Below are positions 1-10,724 of a stretch of DNA of 64,000 nucleotides, in pieces. This DNA comes from Diploptera punctata (lineage: Eukaryota > Arthropoda > Insecta > Blattodea > Blaberidae). The translations under genes were made by a program, and so were the position numbers. The stretch spans positions 186,001 to 250,000 of the forward strand of contig JASPKZ010004568.1 in the NCBI GenBank assembly GCA_030220185.1. The letters are read 5' to 3'. Within the stretch, counting starts at the first letter, position 1. Every line of letters starts with the position of its first letter. The notes below the pieces were generated by a model. It ran no database searches. It was given only the letters and a program-made list of their open reading frames with translations, and was not told the origin of the DNA.

Positions 1-1142
1 GAGATTGAAATATTTAAAATAAGATTCACATTTTTATAATGTTTGGATAATAGAAACACACTCTACTATGAAGTACAGAAGGAAGGGATATAAACTGGAT
101 TTATTATGGACTATGACTATCGATTAAGCAGGTTGTGAAAACCTCGACCATGAGGGTCAGCTGGTAACAAATCCCTGGACCTCAGCTCACAAAAAAAGCA
201 TTTTATGGCTAAAAAGTCTGTCTGCGGGCAATAAATAAGTCCTACAGTCGTCCACTGCGCCATGTTATTCCCCCTCAAAAGATCCAGTTCTTTTATACTC
301 TCTGCCCTCGCTAACTAGGGCATAAATCGCACACTACACAAAAAGTGGCCTCGACCAATCCACGCCAGAAGTCTAGATAGCTTTTGTTATTCAACTTCCA
401 AACGCAAATGTTTTACTTGCCTTGTCATTCAAGATTGAAGGGAAGCAGAGTTAACCTGAATGGTTACAGTTTCAATCACGGGGAATTTAAATCTGCTTTC
501 AATTGAAAAAGAGAGTCAGCTGAACAAATTGAAGATCAACTTTCTCCTCTGGTTTAATCAATAAACATTGAAATAATTTCAGAATCCGGATCACCTAGCC
601 GCAGGGGTAGCTAAAGCTCTAAAAATAAATACGATACAGAGAGGCATATTCTGTTCATGTAAATGTATCTTTGTGTTCTAATACCATTCACTGCACTATA
701 TATGTCTCGAGTTCTGTACTAGGCGGATTGATCGCGTTAATTTGGTCGATTTTCAATTTACGTACCACTTCAGTAGACCACCTTACGTATATGATGAATT
801 CTTTTATTGTGTACAGAGTGGAGTGTAGGATGAATTTATGTTTATGTTTGTGTAGTGTATACAATGCCTTGTATGAGACAGGTTGATGAAGATAATGAAG
901 AACATAAAACCCAATGCCGGCACGTGACCTACTTCTATCGAAAAGAACAAAGTGGCCGCCACTCTTAACGCCCCACCCAACGGACGAGTCGCTATTAACA
1001 GTACTACAAGCCTATTCAACATAGCCTGTGGAAATGTGTACAATTCTATGTGAGTTCTGATGTACAATCATCGCTTCTCCAGGTCCGAGATTGAAAATTT
1101 TGGAACCAACTAAATTTACTTTATTTAAGAATTAAAATGTTA
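1..1142. other. No gene recognised
   Basis: AT-rich sequence in which I see no domain-like reading frame, tRNA or repeat signature. The longest stop-free stretches are under 90 codons, low complexity and without motifs, so I read them as chance. Confidence 0.5.
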
Positions 1143-1212
1143 ACCCCGCCGGGATCGAACCCGGGTCCGCTAGTCAGAAAGCAAGCATTCTACCACTTGA
1201 GCCAGCATGGCA
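1143..1212 (-). repeat. tRNA-like sequence (degenerate tRNA or SINE head)
   Basis: Read on the minus strand it has an A-box-like D arm (GGCTCAAGTGGTAGAA) and a perfect B box (GGTTCGATCCC) about 35 nt later, the two internal RNA polymerase III elements of a tRNA. The T stem pairs, but the 5' acceptor strand does not pair with the 3' strand. A functional tRNA is therefore unlikely; a tRNA-derived SINE head or decayed tRNA copy fits better. Confidence 0.5.
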
Positions 1213-1837
1213 GACCTGTTCAAGTAAATGTCCCGATAAGAAGAACATTGAACAATGTTCAAATTCTGGCGGTTCCGGAGGGATATTGCTGCTGAAGTAT
1301 GTATACCGGTATTTTTCTGTTTTTTTTTTCTCCGCTTCTCCCGTTCCCTGGATTCCATTCCACAAACTATCTTTATTGCCCCTTATTACCCACTTCATTT
1401 CTCATTATTGATTTCATATCACCCTTCATTTCATCTAATTTTAGGGAAAATAGTTTGGCACTAAAGTTGTTGAATATATCAGTTTGCGGGGATATAGGAG
1501 AGTGCTGGCACATGAAGCCAAGGCTGAGCAGTACATAAAGGGCAGAAAGACCCAACGGGAGACTAGTAATCCCCCACTCACGCCAATAAAGAATTCACGG
1601 TAAGAGTCATGCGAGAAGAACCTGGTTTATCGGACATACAATACGACCTAAAACTTATACATCACCGTAGAGTAGACTGCATTCCTACTATCCATAATGT
1701 ACAGGCCGATAGATCTTTGAGTTCGCGGTGCTCAGGCAGTCTGCTCGCCCAGTCTAAATAAAGAACTGAAAGAACTACAGTGAAGCAGTGCAACAACTTT
1801 TGTATTAGCGAGTTACTAAGCAGTGACGTTATAAGTT
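1213..1837. other. No gene recognised
   Basis: Contains a T-rich tract near 1317-1330 and otherwise mixed sequence. Overlapping reading frames of 60-79 codons lie on both strands of the same stretch, as expected by chance. No motif seen. Confidence 0.5.
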
Positions 1838-2400
1838 CTCATAACTAATGCCACGAGTGATTTCCAAATCATTTTGGAGAATTTGGAAATCAAGAGTGGT
1901 ATTAGTTAAAACTATTTAACGAATAAAATTAAGCTGTTTACTCAAAATATATTATTTAAATATAGTTACCGGTATTTTAATATATTTATATATTTAATGT
2001 AAACGGCGATGTTTGAAAACAAATTAGAAATGTTAGGTTATGTTCATTCACTGCAACTTGATCATATTATTTATTGCCAGATAGGATCGCAATATTGTAA
2101 GAATGCGCCCTAGTGGGGAAACAATGAAACACATCAACATTATAGGTTATTCATTTATTTCTTTAGTAAACAACTCAGTACAATCAAGGAATCTGTTCAT
2201 TATTTGCTATATTCAATGTATTTGTTGGAGAAAAATAATGCTCCGTGCTGTTCAAAATATTAAAAATATCAGAAAAGCAGGAGCTGATAAAGAGGAGTCG
2301 ATAAAGAGCAAAGTGAAACACGACTGTCATTGCCTGTAAAACAAAATTCATTGAATCGTGATTAGTCTTTGACTACCATTTGGGGCATGCATTAAATAGT
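1838..2400 (+). repeat. G repeat, copy 1 (hairpin-headed interspersed repeat)
   Basis: First of four copies of a repeat also found, interrupted, at 34506-37110 and as a tandem pair at 59331-61548. It opens with a strong hairpin: arm 1842-1869 pairs with 1881-1908 over about 28 bp with only a few mismatches. Shared landmarks follow in the same order in each copy: AATAAAATTAAGCTGTTTAC, GGCGATGTTTGAAAACAAA, GGATCGCAATATTGTAAGAA, and an end with GACTCCCATTTGGGGCATGA-type sequence plus a TATA-like stretch. ATTGG (inverted CCAAT) motifs occur near the end of the better preserved copies. No protein-coding frame is conserved. Class unknown; it could be a non-autonomous element or a dispersed satellite. 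Confidence 0.7.
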
Positions 2401-2478
2401 CATTAAAATATCTTAAATAGATGCATATATTCATCCAAACACCAAGTCGAGTACGGGGAAAACGAAAAGGACCATGGA

Positions 2479-3233
2479 ACATGGTTATAATTAAATTTAG
2501 ATCTCTAGCAATGAAAAAAATTAAGAAATGAAAAATTTAAGCTCAAATTAGTATTTGAACCCGAGACCAATAACTTTATACATTAGTGCGATACCGGTTG
2601 CACTACTCAGGCCAAGAGGTCGAAGTTTTTTTTTTTTTTTTTTGCCTTATGTATAATTTTCTGTCACGGTGGGCAGCGGGACATCCCCGTAGTACCATCT
2701 GACCGCTTCTAAAACAACAAGGAATTTTTAACGATAATATTTTACTTCATAGCAGTAACGATTTTCATTATTTCGATGTTATAATTAAATTTCGAATATT
2801 TAGCAATGAAGGCCAATTATTATTTGAGAATATAAATTAACTACTTAACCAGGATTTGAATCCGGGACATCAAACTCTATAAGTTAGTGCAATACCGTCT
2901 TCACCATTCAGGCATCCAGTACAAACACTGATTATTCCTTTTCTTATATATATTTTTTCTAGTAGAATATCGCTCTTAGTGCCATTTTAAGGCTTATATA
3001 CAAAGAAAAAAATTTTTAATTATAATGCTTTACTTTATACTCGTTGCAATAGAGCCACTCTTTAATCCGATGTTATTATTAAATGTTGATATTTAGCAAA
3101 GAATGTCAAATATTAAATTAAAAGAAAAATTAACTCCTGAACCGGGAGATGAACCCGAGAACCTAACTTTATACATTAGTGATATTCTGTCTTCGCACAC
3201 TCAGGCTACCAACGCAAACCTTGCTATTTATTT

Positions 3234-3236
<3 letters not shown>
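2479..3236. repeat. Three tandem ~295-bp units with tRNA-like cores
   Basis: The landmark GATGTTATAATTAAAT (or a close variant) recurs near 2479, 2778 and 3069, a spacing of about 295 bp. Each unit carries a minus-strand tRNA-like core (about 2553-2620, 2850-2918, 3135-3215) with a B-box-like GAACC/GATTTGAATCC element and an anticodon-side segment. Between cores lies a shared stretch with TTTACTTYATAGCAGTRACG. The same unit with the same period is found at 22203-22700 and 31039-31381. The units here are more diverged than those at 22 kb. Confidence 0.65.

Positions 3237-3282
<46 letters not shown>
3237..3282. repeat. (TA)n microsatellite
   Basis: Uninterrupted TA dinucleotides directly abutting the 5' end of a SINE. 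A second TA tract lies at its 3' end. Confidence 0.95.
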
Positions 3283-3285
<3 letters not shown>

Positions 3286-3612
3286 ACCGCTGTGGTCTCG
3301 AAGTAGCGTGCTGCCTTGTCATGCAGCGGACCCGGGTTCGATCCCCGCTTGGGACAGTTTTTCTGGATGATGTTTTTATCGGAGTTTTTCCTCACTTGTA
3401 AGACAAATGTCAGGAAAACTTTAAGGCACAAACGGTCCCCGAAATCATATGGCCATCACCATCATCCCTACCATTATTATCATCATCCTTCACCGGTGTG
3501 GAAAGCAACGTGAAGCTACCACACCTATAATTCCCTAGTAAAGCTGCAAAGCATAGCATAAAAATCCTATGATTGTACTGAAAGACCTGCCGTCGGGCAG
3601 AATTAATATGGA
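3283..3612 (+). mobile_element. SINE-1 copy, tRNA-derived, near full length
   Basis: Begins with CCACCGCTGTGGTCTCGAAG and a tRNA-like head ending in a perfect B box (GGGTTCGATCCC). A unique body follows (TTTTTCCTCACTTGTAAGAC), then a variable ATC-rich stretch, CACCGGTGTGGAAAGCAACG, and a 3' end with GACCTGCCGTCGGGCAGAAT. Eight more or less complete copies lie in the window on both strands. SINEs of this kind are transcribed by polymerase III and mobilised by a LINE in trans; the partner LINE is not evident from this copy. It is bracketed by TA tracts, suggesting insertion into a TA microsatellite. Confidence 0.9.
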
Positions 3613-3713
3613 TATATATATATATATATATATATTGAGACAACACGGCCTGATCTAAGAATGAGTTCAGGTATACTTTTTATATACCTGACACTCACAT
3701 ATCCCATGCATGT

Positions 3714-3718
<5 letters not shown>

Positions 3719-3790
<72 letters not shown>
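3719..3790. repeat. (TA)n followed by (TTTA)n microsatellite
   Basis: A compound simple repeat: about 35 bp of TA followed by about 36 bp of TTTA. Another TA tract lies at 3612-3634. No coding meaning. Confidence 0.95.
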
Positions 3791-4946
3791 TGCAACTTCA
3801 TATATATTTACACAAAATTTCCAAATGTTACTTTTTGGTTACTTACTGTTTCACTGTACACATACACATTTCTCTACTAATTAAAACTCTTCTTCACAAT
3901 AATTTTATAATTCAGTTCTTCACACACGCAGATGCCTTCACTTAACACATCTATTTGTGTTCATAGTAGATCACTTTTCCTCGTCCACAATTAGAACATA
4001 GGATGTTGATTGCCAACACGGTCTACTTTTGAATCCTTTTCCTAATATTCCGCTGGGGCGCTGGATTTTTATAAAGGTAAATTTAGTTATTACAACACAT
4101 GTAATCGGTGAAAATCAAGTTTATTTTGCGCTAACTTACTACGTAGATACAATTAAAGCAGGACCAAATGTTTGAATCAAAGTCCGTTCCTAGGACTAGA
4201 GGGGTCTCGAAGTGTATTAACTTCGGAACAGGCAGCACGTGGCCCTCAATAACCACGTAAGTTTGATGAATTCCAAAACTCACAAAGTTCAATTATCACC
4301 TTCGATGGCGATCAACCAACAGTAAAAATGGAGAATTCGTCAATAGCCAGTTGTAAGCTGGGGGAGATCCACCTCCCACGAATCTCTATACAATTACTTA
4401 GTAAGGACTACCGTCCATGATGACAGTGCCTAACGCACACTGCGAGAGCCTAACACACAATGAGGAAAAGTGTTGTAGTTATCTGCCAGACCTGAGCACA
4501 ATACGCAGACGTTGGCAACAGTATACAACAAAAATGCTACCAACACAACTCAGCGTTACTGTATTCAGGTGCCCACAATCGGAAGTCAGACGAACTACAT
4601 CATTAGCGTAATAACCGACGGCAGGTGTCTGCTATTACCGACAGAGAGAGCGATTCTTGTCACAACACAGGACTTACGATTCACTCGGGATTGACTGACT
4701 GCCATATCCTCGCCACCTTCGTCTATGGAGTCTGTGCGAGGGTAGGAATAATGTGGACGCCAGACTAAACCTCTCTCGAAAGGAAGTCTTGAGAGACTGA
4801 TTCTTCTAGAGTTGATGGGTCTGGAAAATAATTATCCACAAAGCATGTCTGAAAATGTCGTTTGGAAGCTATACATGACTCGATACAACTCCTATTAGAA
4901 GTTCTTCCGCCACCTGCGTAATTTAAAAGCGGTAATTTTATTAAAT
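3791..4946. other. No gene recognised
   Basis: Mixed sequence with higher GC content between about 4200 and 4900 than its surroundings. I see no conserved domain, LTR pair or tRNA. It may be a relic of an element that I cannot identify. Confidence 0.4.
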
Positions 4947-5846
4947 ACTAGCGTACCCGGCAGACGTTGTCCTGCCCGAACGTTCAATTCTCATGTCATG
5001 GGCGGACGATAAAAATATGTAACTTTTTTACCATGAAATTCAGAAATTAGGACATAATTAGATATTATTAAATAAGTTCGCTAGAAAACCTCTTACAGCC
5101 TTCTGTTGTGGCTCAAGAAGTGTGAATGATGACATCACATAGTCATGAACATTAGAATTGTACCCTCCTTTGCAGATAAGCTAAGAACCGTCATATAACA
5201 ATTATATTAGAGTGAAAAAAAAAGAGAAATTGATGAGAGTGAGTCAAAACAGTTCTTTTCCACCCCCAGCTAGATTTCATTTCTGACCCATACTGGCCGA
5301 CATTCCATAAGAAATAATTGTTCCCCCTTGGAGACTCGAACCAGCGTAAGTCCTGTAGTACTGCGCAAAGACTTCTTGCCTTAACCACTCGACTACGGCG
5401 CGAGACCCTTAGTATCAATGAAAGACAAAAACTGTTATTGTGAGTTATCCGTAAGAGATAAGGGACTCTTGGTATCAATGAAAGACATATATGGTTTTTG
5501 TGAGTTATCCGTAAGAGATAAACATTTGCTGTCGAGGACATTTTTGTAAAGCTTTTTGAGATATTCTGTTCTGTGTACATTAATTTTGTGTATTTCTTAT
5601 GGTTTAGGTACCGTAAGCCATTTAAACGTCCAAAGAGCTATTTTTTTCACGTGTTCCACTAAAAAGGGCGATTTTTAAGGGTGTACGAATTGAGTATCAC
5701 AACTCTCTAATAGTCTATGTTCATCCCGGGAATCTCCTGAACATTTTGCAAAAAAAGCCCACCACAATCGGATCAACGGTATGGCCGCGCATAAATTACG
5801 AACAAACAAATATACAAACAAACATTAATTTTTATATATAAGATTA
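4947..5846. mobile_element. ACTAGCGTACCCGGC-type interspersed repeat with nested SINE
   Basis: Starts with TACTAGCGTACCCGGCAGAC and ends with a run of ACAAACAA motifs followed by TTTTTATATATAAGATTAG. This start-and-end combination is, from general knowledge, common in dispersed repeats of many invertebrates; I cannot assign its class from sequence alone. An AATCGGATCAACGGTATGG motif near the end is also typical of that group. A SINE-2 copy lies inside (5200-5405) and two near-direct repeats of about 55 bp occur at 5407-5520. No coding frame is intact. Confidence 0.5.
5200..5405 (-). mobile_element. SINE-2 copy (tRNA-derived, different head from SINE-1)
   Basis: On the minus strand an A-box region (TAGTCGAGTGGTTAAGGC) and a B box (GGTTCGAGTCTCC) are separated by a long spacer, as in tRNAs with a long variable arm (Leu/Ser type). 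The body shares blocks such as CATGGAATxTxGGCCA with the copy at 46075. This copy lies inside the repeat at 4947-5846. Assignment to the same family as 46075 rests on matches in both head and body. Confidence 0.6.
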
Positions 5847-6051
5847 GAAATGTGTCATATTATTATCAATATCTACCTCTACTATTATCCATAAGTAAAT
5901 GTCCTGCTATAGCACTGATTTGATGTAAATACGTTATATTGCAGGAAGTTAATAATGTAAGGCTACGCCATATAATAATTCGGAATAAATTATTCAAATC
6001 AGAAATGAATTATGTAAATAAATTGAAACAATATATATATATACCAACTTT

Positions 6052-6305
6052 ATAAAATGTACAATATATAAATAGAATACCTGAGATCTCGTTCTTCTCA
6101 ACTTTGGATGCAGCATGAGAACCTGCTTAATGAGAACTCGCCTAGTGATACCAACCCGCTGTACAAGATTATCCTCACGAACAATCAGTACCGATTTACA
6201 AACTGAAGATGAGCATATGCTCCGAAGTACTCCACATCCTACATTCAAAGTTGAAGAATACTGATATCTCAGGTATTCTATTTGTATATTGCAAATTTTA
6301 CATAG
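6052..6305. repeat. Fold-back element, ~65-bp arms
   Basis: The segment 6052-6118 reappears inverted at about 6236-6305. The strongest shared core is AATAGAATACCTGAGATMTC. About 115 bp of unique sequence lie between the arms. The ~120-codon minus-strand open stretch across it is a by-product of the palindrome and not a gene. Resembles a small non-autonomous fold-back or MITE-like element. Confidence 0.65.
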
Positions 6306-7967
6306 AAACCTCAACGGTGTTTCGTAATAAATATTAAAAGTATCGTTGCCAACTATATTCATTCAGTCTTAAATAAAATTGTAATACGTAAACTTATAAT
6401 TAATCCTGTAATTCCCCATTCACTTCTGTTCTCTTAACTTAATTATATGAATAACCTTGGTGATGTACGAGTTTCTTGTGGGACAAGGAGTATTGTATGC
6501 CCCAAAGTTGGGTGGCAATATGGGATAAGATTATGGGTCAATCTCAGGTTTGTTTGAATAATAAAGGATTTGGTGAGCGCCGGATTTATAAAGGACTTCT
6601 CCGGTTTACTGGGGAACTTGGGTACTCGGTTTGCTCAGGTTTAAACATCGGCAGGCATGAGGTTCTTATTCAGGGATTCCACGAGGACTTCATCGGGCAG
6701 AATTAATTGTGTCGAATACATTGTGTTGAATATAATTTATTATGTCTTGAAATACACTCGAATTGGATAACAATGTACATGTTTTAATTATATTCCCTCG
6801 CACTGACCTCGTAATCGGCGGTTTGCTATCTGTCCCGAGAACTGTTACGCCTTTATTCACGCTCTTTTGCGGACACTCTAATTTTATCTTGAGGTTAATA
6901 AAAATGTTTTTGAGTCCAGAAACTCGAACTCTTTCCGCGAAAATTCTAAGTCCTTAAATTCACGTTACCAATGGTCACCATGCTGCCAGTGTTTGATGAT
7001 GACGTGGGTCAGGCCTGGAGCACACGTGTCTGAGGTTCGTCTCCCTTACCTATTACTATATCGACCTCGTGGACTTGAGATCAGCGCTTAGGCACACGTA
7101 ACAAATGATATGATTGGTTAAAATAGCCTTATGGTATAATCTGAGAAGGTATAACAATTTTGTTATTGGTGATTTTGCCGTCGGAGGTTGGGACCTATCC
7201 GTGCTGGCTTCACGTATAAGCGGGTTACAAATTTGTTACTTAGTTGTTACGCTAGAGTTTTCTCCCTTCCCACAACGTTTTACTAGCGCTGTTTGTCCCT
7301 TGTTGAAATCCCCGCTCATAAATTCTGTTATTGTATTCTGACTGTCAACGTAGAGCTGTTAAGTTCTTGCCTCACAAAAGTTTGCCAGTTAAACCCTGAG
7401 AATAAAGGGTTTTGTCAACATTCTAACTCTTTGTGTATGTGTCGGTCACTTCCGCCTTCACAAAATAAAGTGTGGCATTACCTGAGTTCTCTCTACCTTG
7501 TTAATGACTAGTCATTTAGTTCCCATTAATGCTAATTTCGTGGGATCATTTTATTTTCCATTTATCATTTCATAATCGTATTCTACTCGCTTTCTTGATT
7601 AATTTAAGTATACTCATGACCTAAGTCTGACAACTGCTTCTCTCAATGATCTTTCTGATTTTTTATGATTTTAATTGCCTGGTATTGGGATTTATTAATT
7701 TATTCAGTTACTCTATGCAGAGGAGGCTGAATGAATGACTATTTACACTTGTCACTGGTCTAGAGGATCATGAACTAAAACCCGATCGGGGTCAACGCAT
7801 TAATAATACGCGGAAAATTCCGAGACACAATTACTCAATGACGGATTTAAAGCCACGAAAATAAAAGCCTCCAATATATACCATAGTCACCTAGTAGGTT
7901 TCTGTTTGAGACAATGAGCTCGCCGATATCTGTAAGGAAATAAGCATTACTAAATTAAGATGATCTT
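6306..7967. other. No gene recognised
   Basis: Several short open stretches (60-76 codons) on the plus strand carry no motif, and none has a credible initiation context or splice partner. No repeat signature recognised. Confidence 0.45.
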
Positions 7968-8181
7968 GAAGAAGATATCCGGGCTGTTGACCGTGGTCTA
8001 GACGCTTGAATTTCCCCGACACGACATTTCGCCAGAGTCTGAGTCCGGCATCCTCAAGGGTTGTCTTGAGACGATCTCAAAACAACTCTTGAGGATGCCG
8101 GACGCAGTCTGGCGAAACGTCAGGGAACTTCAAGATACAATACCACTGCCAACAGCCCGGAAATCGTCTTCAAAATCTTCA
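7968..8181. repeat. Fold-back element, ~100-bp arms with GCGAAACG motif
   Basis: Arms 7968-8065 and 8083-8181 are inverted copies of each other with moderate divergence. Each contains GAGGATGCCGGAC, then a short spacer, then a segment that can pair with it (GTCTGGC), then GCGAAAC/TGTC. The short centre holds a small inverted GTTGT/ACAAC pair. Terminal sequences of this pattern occur in Penelope-like elements and other invertebrate repeats. No coding sequence. Confidence 0.7.
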
Positions 8182-8460
8182 GAATAACTCCGGCCGTGAA
8201 AGCCTAAGTCAATATATTACTAAATTAGTTTAGATCTATGGCAAATAACTCCCGCAAGGGAGACTTTTCCCCACAAGAATATCTAAATGCACAATTTTTT
8301 ATCCTGCTGGAGGAAACGAATTAATCCTATATCAGCAGCTATTTTGGTTTTTGGGAATCATCCTAATTGTAACTGAATTCGGATTAATTTCCCAAATTAC
8401 GGGAATAAAAAGACAATTAAAAAGGAGACTATGATCTCTTTACATTTTATACGTAGGTAA

Positions 8461-8930
8461 TTCGCTGGTATTATCGAATCTGGAGATTCATGGCCGCGCT
8501 AATATAAACCCGCCATAAATCCCTATCCTCAGCTAAAGTTTTTCCTGTCGTCCCTCGAATAATTTACTTCTCTCAAAAAATGGTTAATATTATTTTGCCA
8601 TGTAATTCTTGTCCTACCTACTGGGTGTTTTACTGCCGGTTTCCTTATAGGAAATTTCCATGTCCCTCATTAATTATCTATTCGAGCTACAAGTCATTCC
8701 CATCGGAATATACGAGACTTACCTGTTGCTATTAAATTTGATTTCACATAAAAATCGTTTAGCTCACAGTTATGTAGTCCAGTCTTCTGAATTCGCCTGT
8801 CTATTTATCTCTCTTTGGTCTATAAATTTTCACAAGAACTTAAATTTCAAATATTCGTAATATTTTCTTCTCTCTTAAATTCTGAGTCCACGTTTCCCAT
8901 ACATATAAAATAACTGAAAAAATAACATTT
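8461..8930 (-). mobile_element. Old LINE family 1 copy, 3' part (interrupted)
   Basis: Reverse-strand match to the 3' end of LINE family 1: the 3' terminus (TATCGAATCTGGAGATTCATGG) is near 8470, and the C-terminal coding region runs rightward with many stops and indels. The copy breaks off at the 11-bp target site next to the young copy and resumes at 10292. Divergence is far greater than between the young copies, so this insertion is the older one. Confidence 0.8.
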
Positions 8931-8941
8931 TATGTATTTCT
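8931..8941. repeat. Target-site duplication, left (TATGTATTTCT)
   Basis: Identical 11-mer at 10281-10291, immediately flanking the nested LINE. This is the expected product of target-primed reverse transcription. Confidence 0.9.
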
Positions 8942-10280
8942 GTTCTGATTGCAACAACTACAGGGGCATATCATTACTTTCAACTTCGTACAAAATTCTA
9001 ACAAATATATTAGTAAGCAGACTTACTCCCTATATTGATGACATTTTAGGAGATCATCAATGTGCATTTAGAAGAAACAGGTCTACAACAGATCAGACTT
9101 TTAGTATAAGACAGATTTTAGAAAATAAATGGGAATATAGTGGTACCGTACATCAACTATATGTAGACTTCAAAAAAGCATATGATTCAATTAAGAGGGA
9201 GAAGTTATATAGTATCCTGCTGGAGTTCGGAATTCCTAAAAGTTAGTTAGACTTATACGAATGTGTCTAAATGGCACAAAGAGTAGGGTGCGTGTAGGCA
9301 AAGAGTTTTCGGACACTTTTGAAATCCAGAATGGGTTGAAACAAGGAGATGCACTATCTCCTCTACTATTTAATTTTGTACTAGAGCATGCCATTAAATC
9401 TTTAGAGAATGAGGAAGGCTTACAACTCAATGGTATTAATAAGCTGTTAGTTTATGCTGATGATGTAGTACTACTGGCCGATAGCGAGGAGATACTAAAG
9501 GCCAACACGCACACACTATTGAGTAACACTAAGAACTTAGGACTGGAAGTAAATATCAATAAAACTAAATATATTGTCACACGTCGAAATACATTATATA
9601 ATGGAAATGGACAGCTAATGACAAATGAGGGAAATTTTGAGGAAGTGGCTGAATTTAAATACCTAGGAACAATAATCACAAATAGGAATGAGATGCACAA
9701 AGAAATTAAACATAGGCTCAATTCTGCAAATGCGTGTTATTATGCATTGCAGAGACTCTTGATGTCCCAACTCCTTTCAAAAAACGTTAAACTGAAAATA
9801 TATAAAAATATTATTATTCTACCAGTTATATTATATGGATGCGAAACATGGACTCTTACTTTAAGGGAGGAAAGGAGATTACAAGTATTTGAGAATAAAG
9901 TACTTAGGAAAATTTTTGGACCAAAGAGAGATGAACAGACAGGTGAATGGAGAAGACTACATAACAATGAACTACATGGTCTTTATAGGAAGCCAGTTAT
10001 AATAAGAACAGTTAAGTCTCGTAGACTGCGATGGGCAGGACATGTTGCACGTATGGGGAATGAAAGACTTGCATGGAAGCTTCTTGTAGGAAAGCCAGAG
10101 GGAAAACGCCCAGTTGGTAGACCAAGAATGAGGTGGGAGAATAACATTAACTATGATTTGAGGGAAGTAGATTATACAGGGAATGATTGGAAAACATTAG
10201 CTCAGGATAGGGATGTATGGAGAGCTTATGTCCGCGCGGCCATGAACCTACGGGTTCGATAGTGCCAGTGAGTAAGTAAG
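8942..10280 (+). mobile_element. LINE family 1, copy A: young 5'-truncated insertion
   Basis: Bounded by an 11-bp target duplication, so both ends are precise. The insert begins inside the RT domain (DCNNYRGISLLS region) and ends with GGTTCGATAGTGCCAGTGAG plus a short GTAA-type tail, with no poly(A). Its 1.34-kb sequence is close to the copy at 54234-57493. It sits inside an older, opposite-strand copy of the same family. A tandem-repeat 3' tail and APE/RT architecture point to the RTE clade. Confidence 0.93.
8944..10262 (+). pseudogene. RT fragment of LINE family 1 (copy A), one frameshift
   Basis: Reverse transcriptase that would copy the LINE RNA at the nicked target. It starts at the YRGISLLSTSYKIL block, followed by the AFRRNRSTTDQ and VDFKKAYDSI blocks, NGLKQGDALSPLLFN, and the catalytic YADDVVLLADS at about 9453. 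A C-terminal region follows with GHVARM and GRPRMRWENNI, typical of this LINE group. A one-base deletion in an A run near 9237 (four As against five in the copies at 32 and 55 kb) breaks the frame; 8944-9246 and about 9250-10262 are otherwise open. The N-terminal RT, endonuclease and 5' end are missing, so it is not functional. Confidence 0.93.
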
Positions 10281-10291
10281 TATGTATTTCT
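10281..10291. repeat. Target-site duplication, right (TATGTATTTCT)
   Basis: Exact match to 8931-8941. Confidence 0.9.
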
Positions 10292-10612
10292 AGTATTACA
10301 TCTTTCAGAGAATTTGGGATGACAAGAGTCCTGTAATAAATAATAACATGCTTTGCCTGAATTTAATATGTGTTTAATTTCTTTAAGGACTTCATTTCTG
10401 TCTGAGCTTAATATTCCGAAATATTTGAATTCAACCACATCAAAACTTCCTTAATTTGTCATTAATTGTCCATTTCCAATCTATAAAGACTTTTTACGTG
10501 TTACCATATATTTTGTTTTATTGGTATGATAGAATGTGTATATTGGCCCTTAGTATCTCCTCGTAATCTCTTAAATAATTCTACATCATCAGTTTATCCC
10601 ATTTAGAACGAG
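10292..10612 (-). mobile_element. Old LINE family 1 copy, continuation after nested insertion
   Basis: Continues the minus-strand copy broken at 8930. On the reverse strand the RT sequence runs from just after the YADD block (GATGATGTAGAATT near 10585) to the tract upstream of the insertion point. Joining 8461-8930 to 10292-10612 gives a continuous alignment to LINE family 1 without the nested copy. Confidence 0.8.
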
Positions 10613-10724
10613 TGCCCTATGTGTAGGACACTCAGACCTCTCTTATAAATACTGCTATTATTTTTAATCTCATAATTTCATTTATTTCTTAGAGAATTTA
10701 TGAACACACATTCACCACATAGGG

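Noticed and set aside
671..1067. Open stretches of 71 and 87 codons on opposite strands
   Set aside because: They partly overlap each other, are low in complexity and show no domain or conserved block.
3103..3431. Short proteins rich in Tyr-Ile repeats
   Set aside because: They are translations of the TA microsatellite plus the SINE head.
5994..6362. A 122-codon minus-strand frame
   Set aside because: It spans a fold-back element; the open length is explained by the inverted AT-rich arms.
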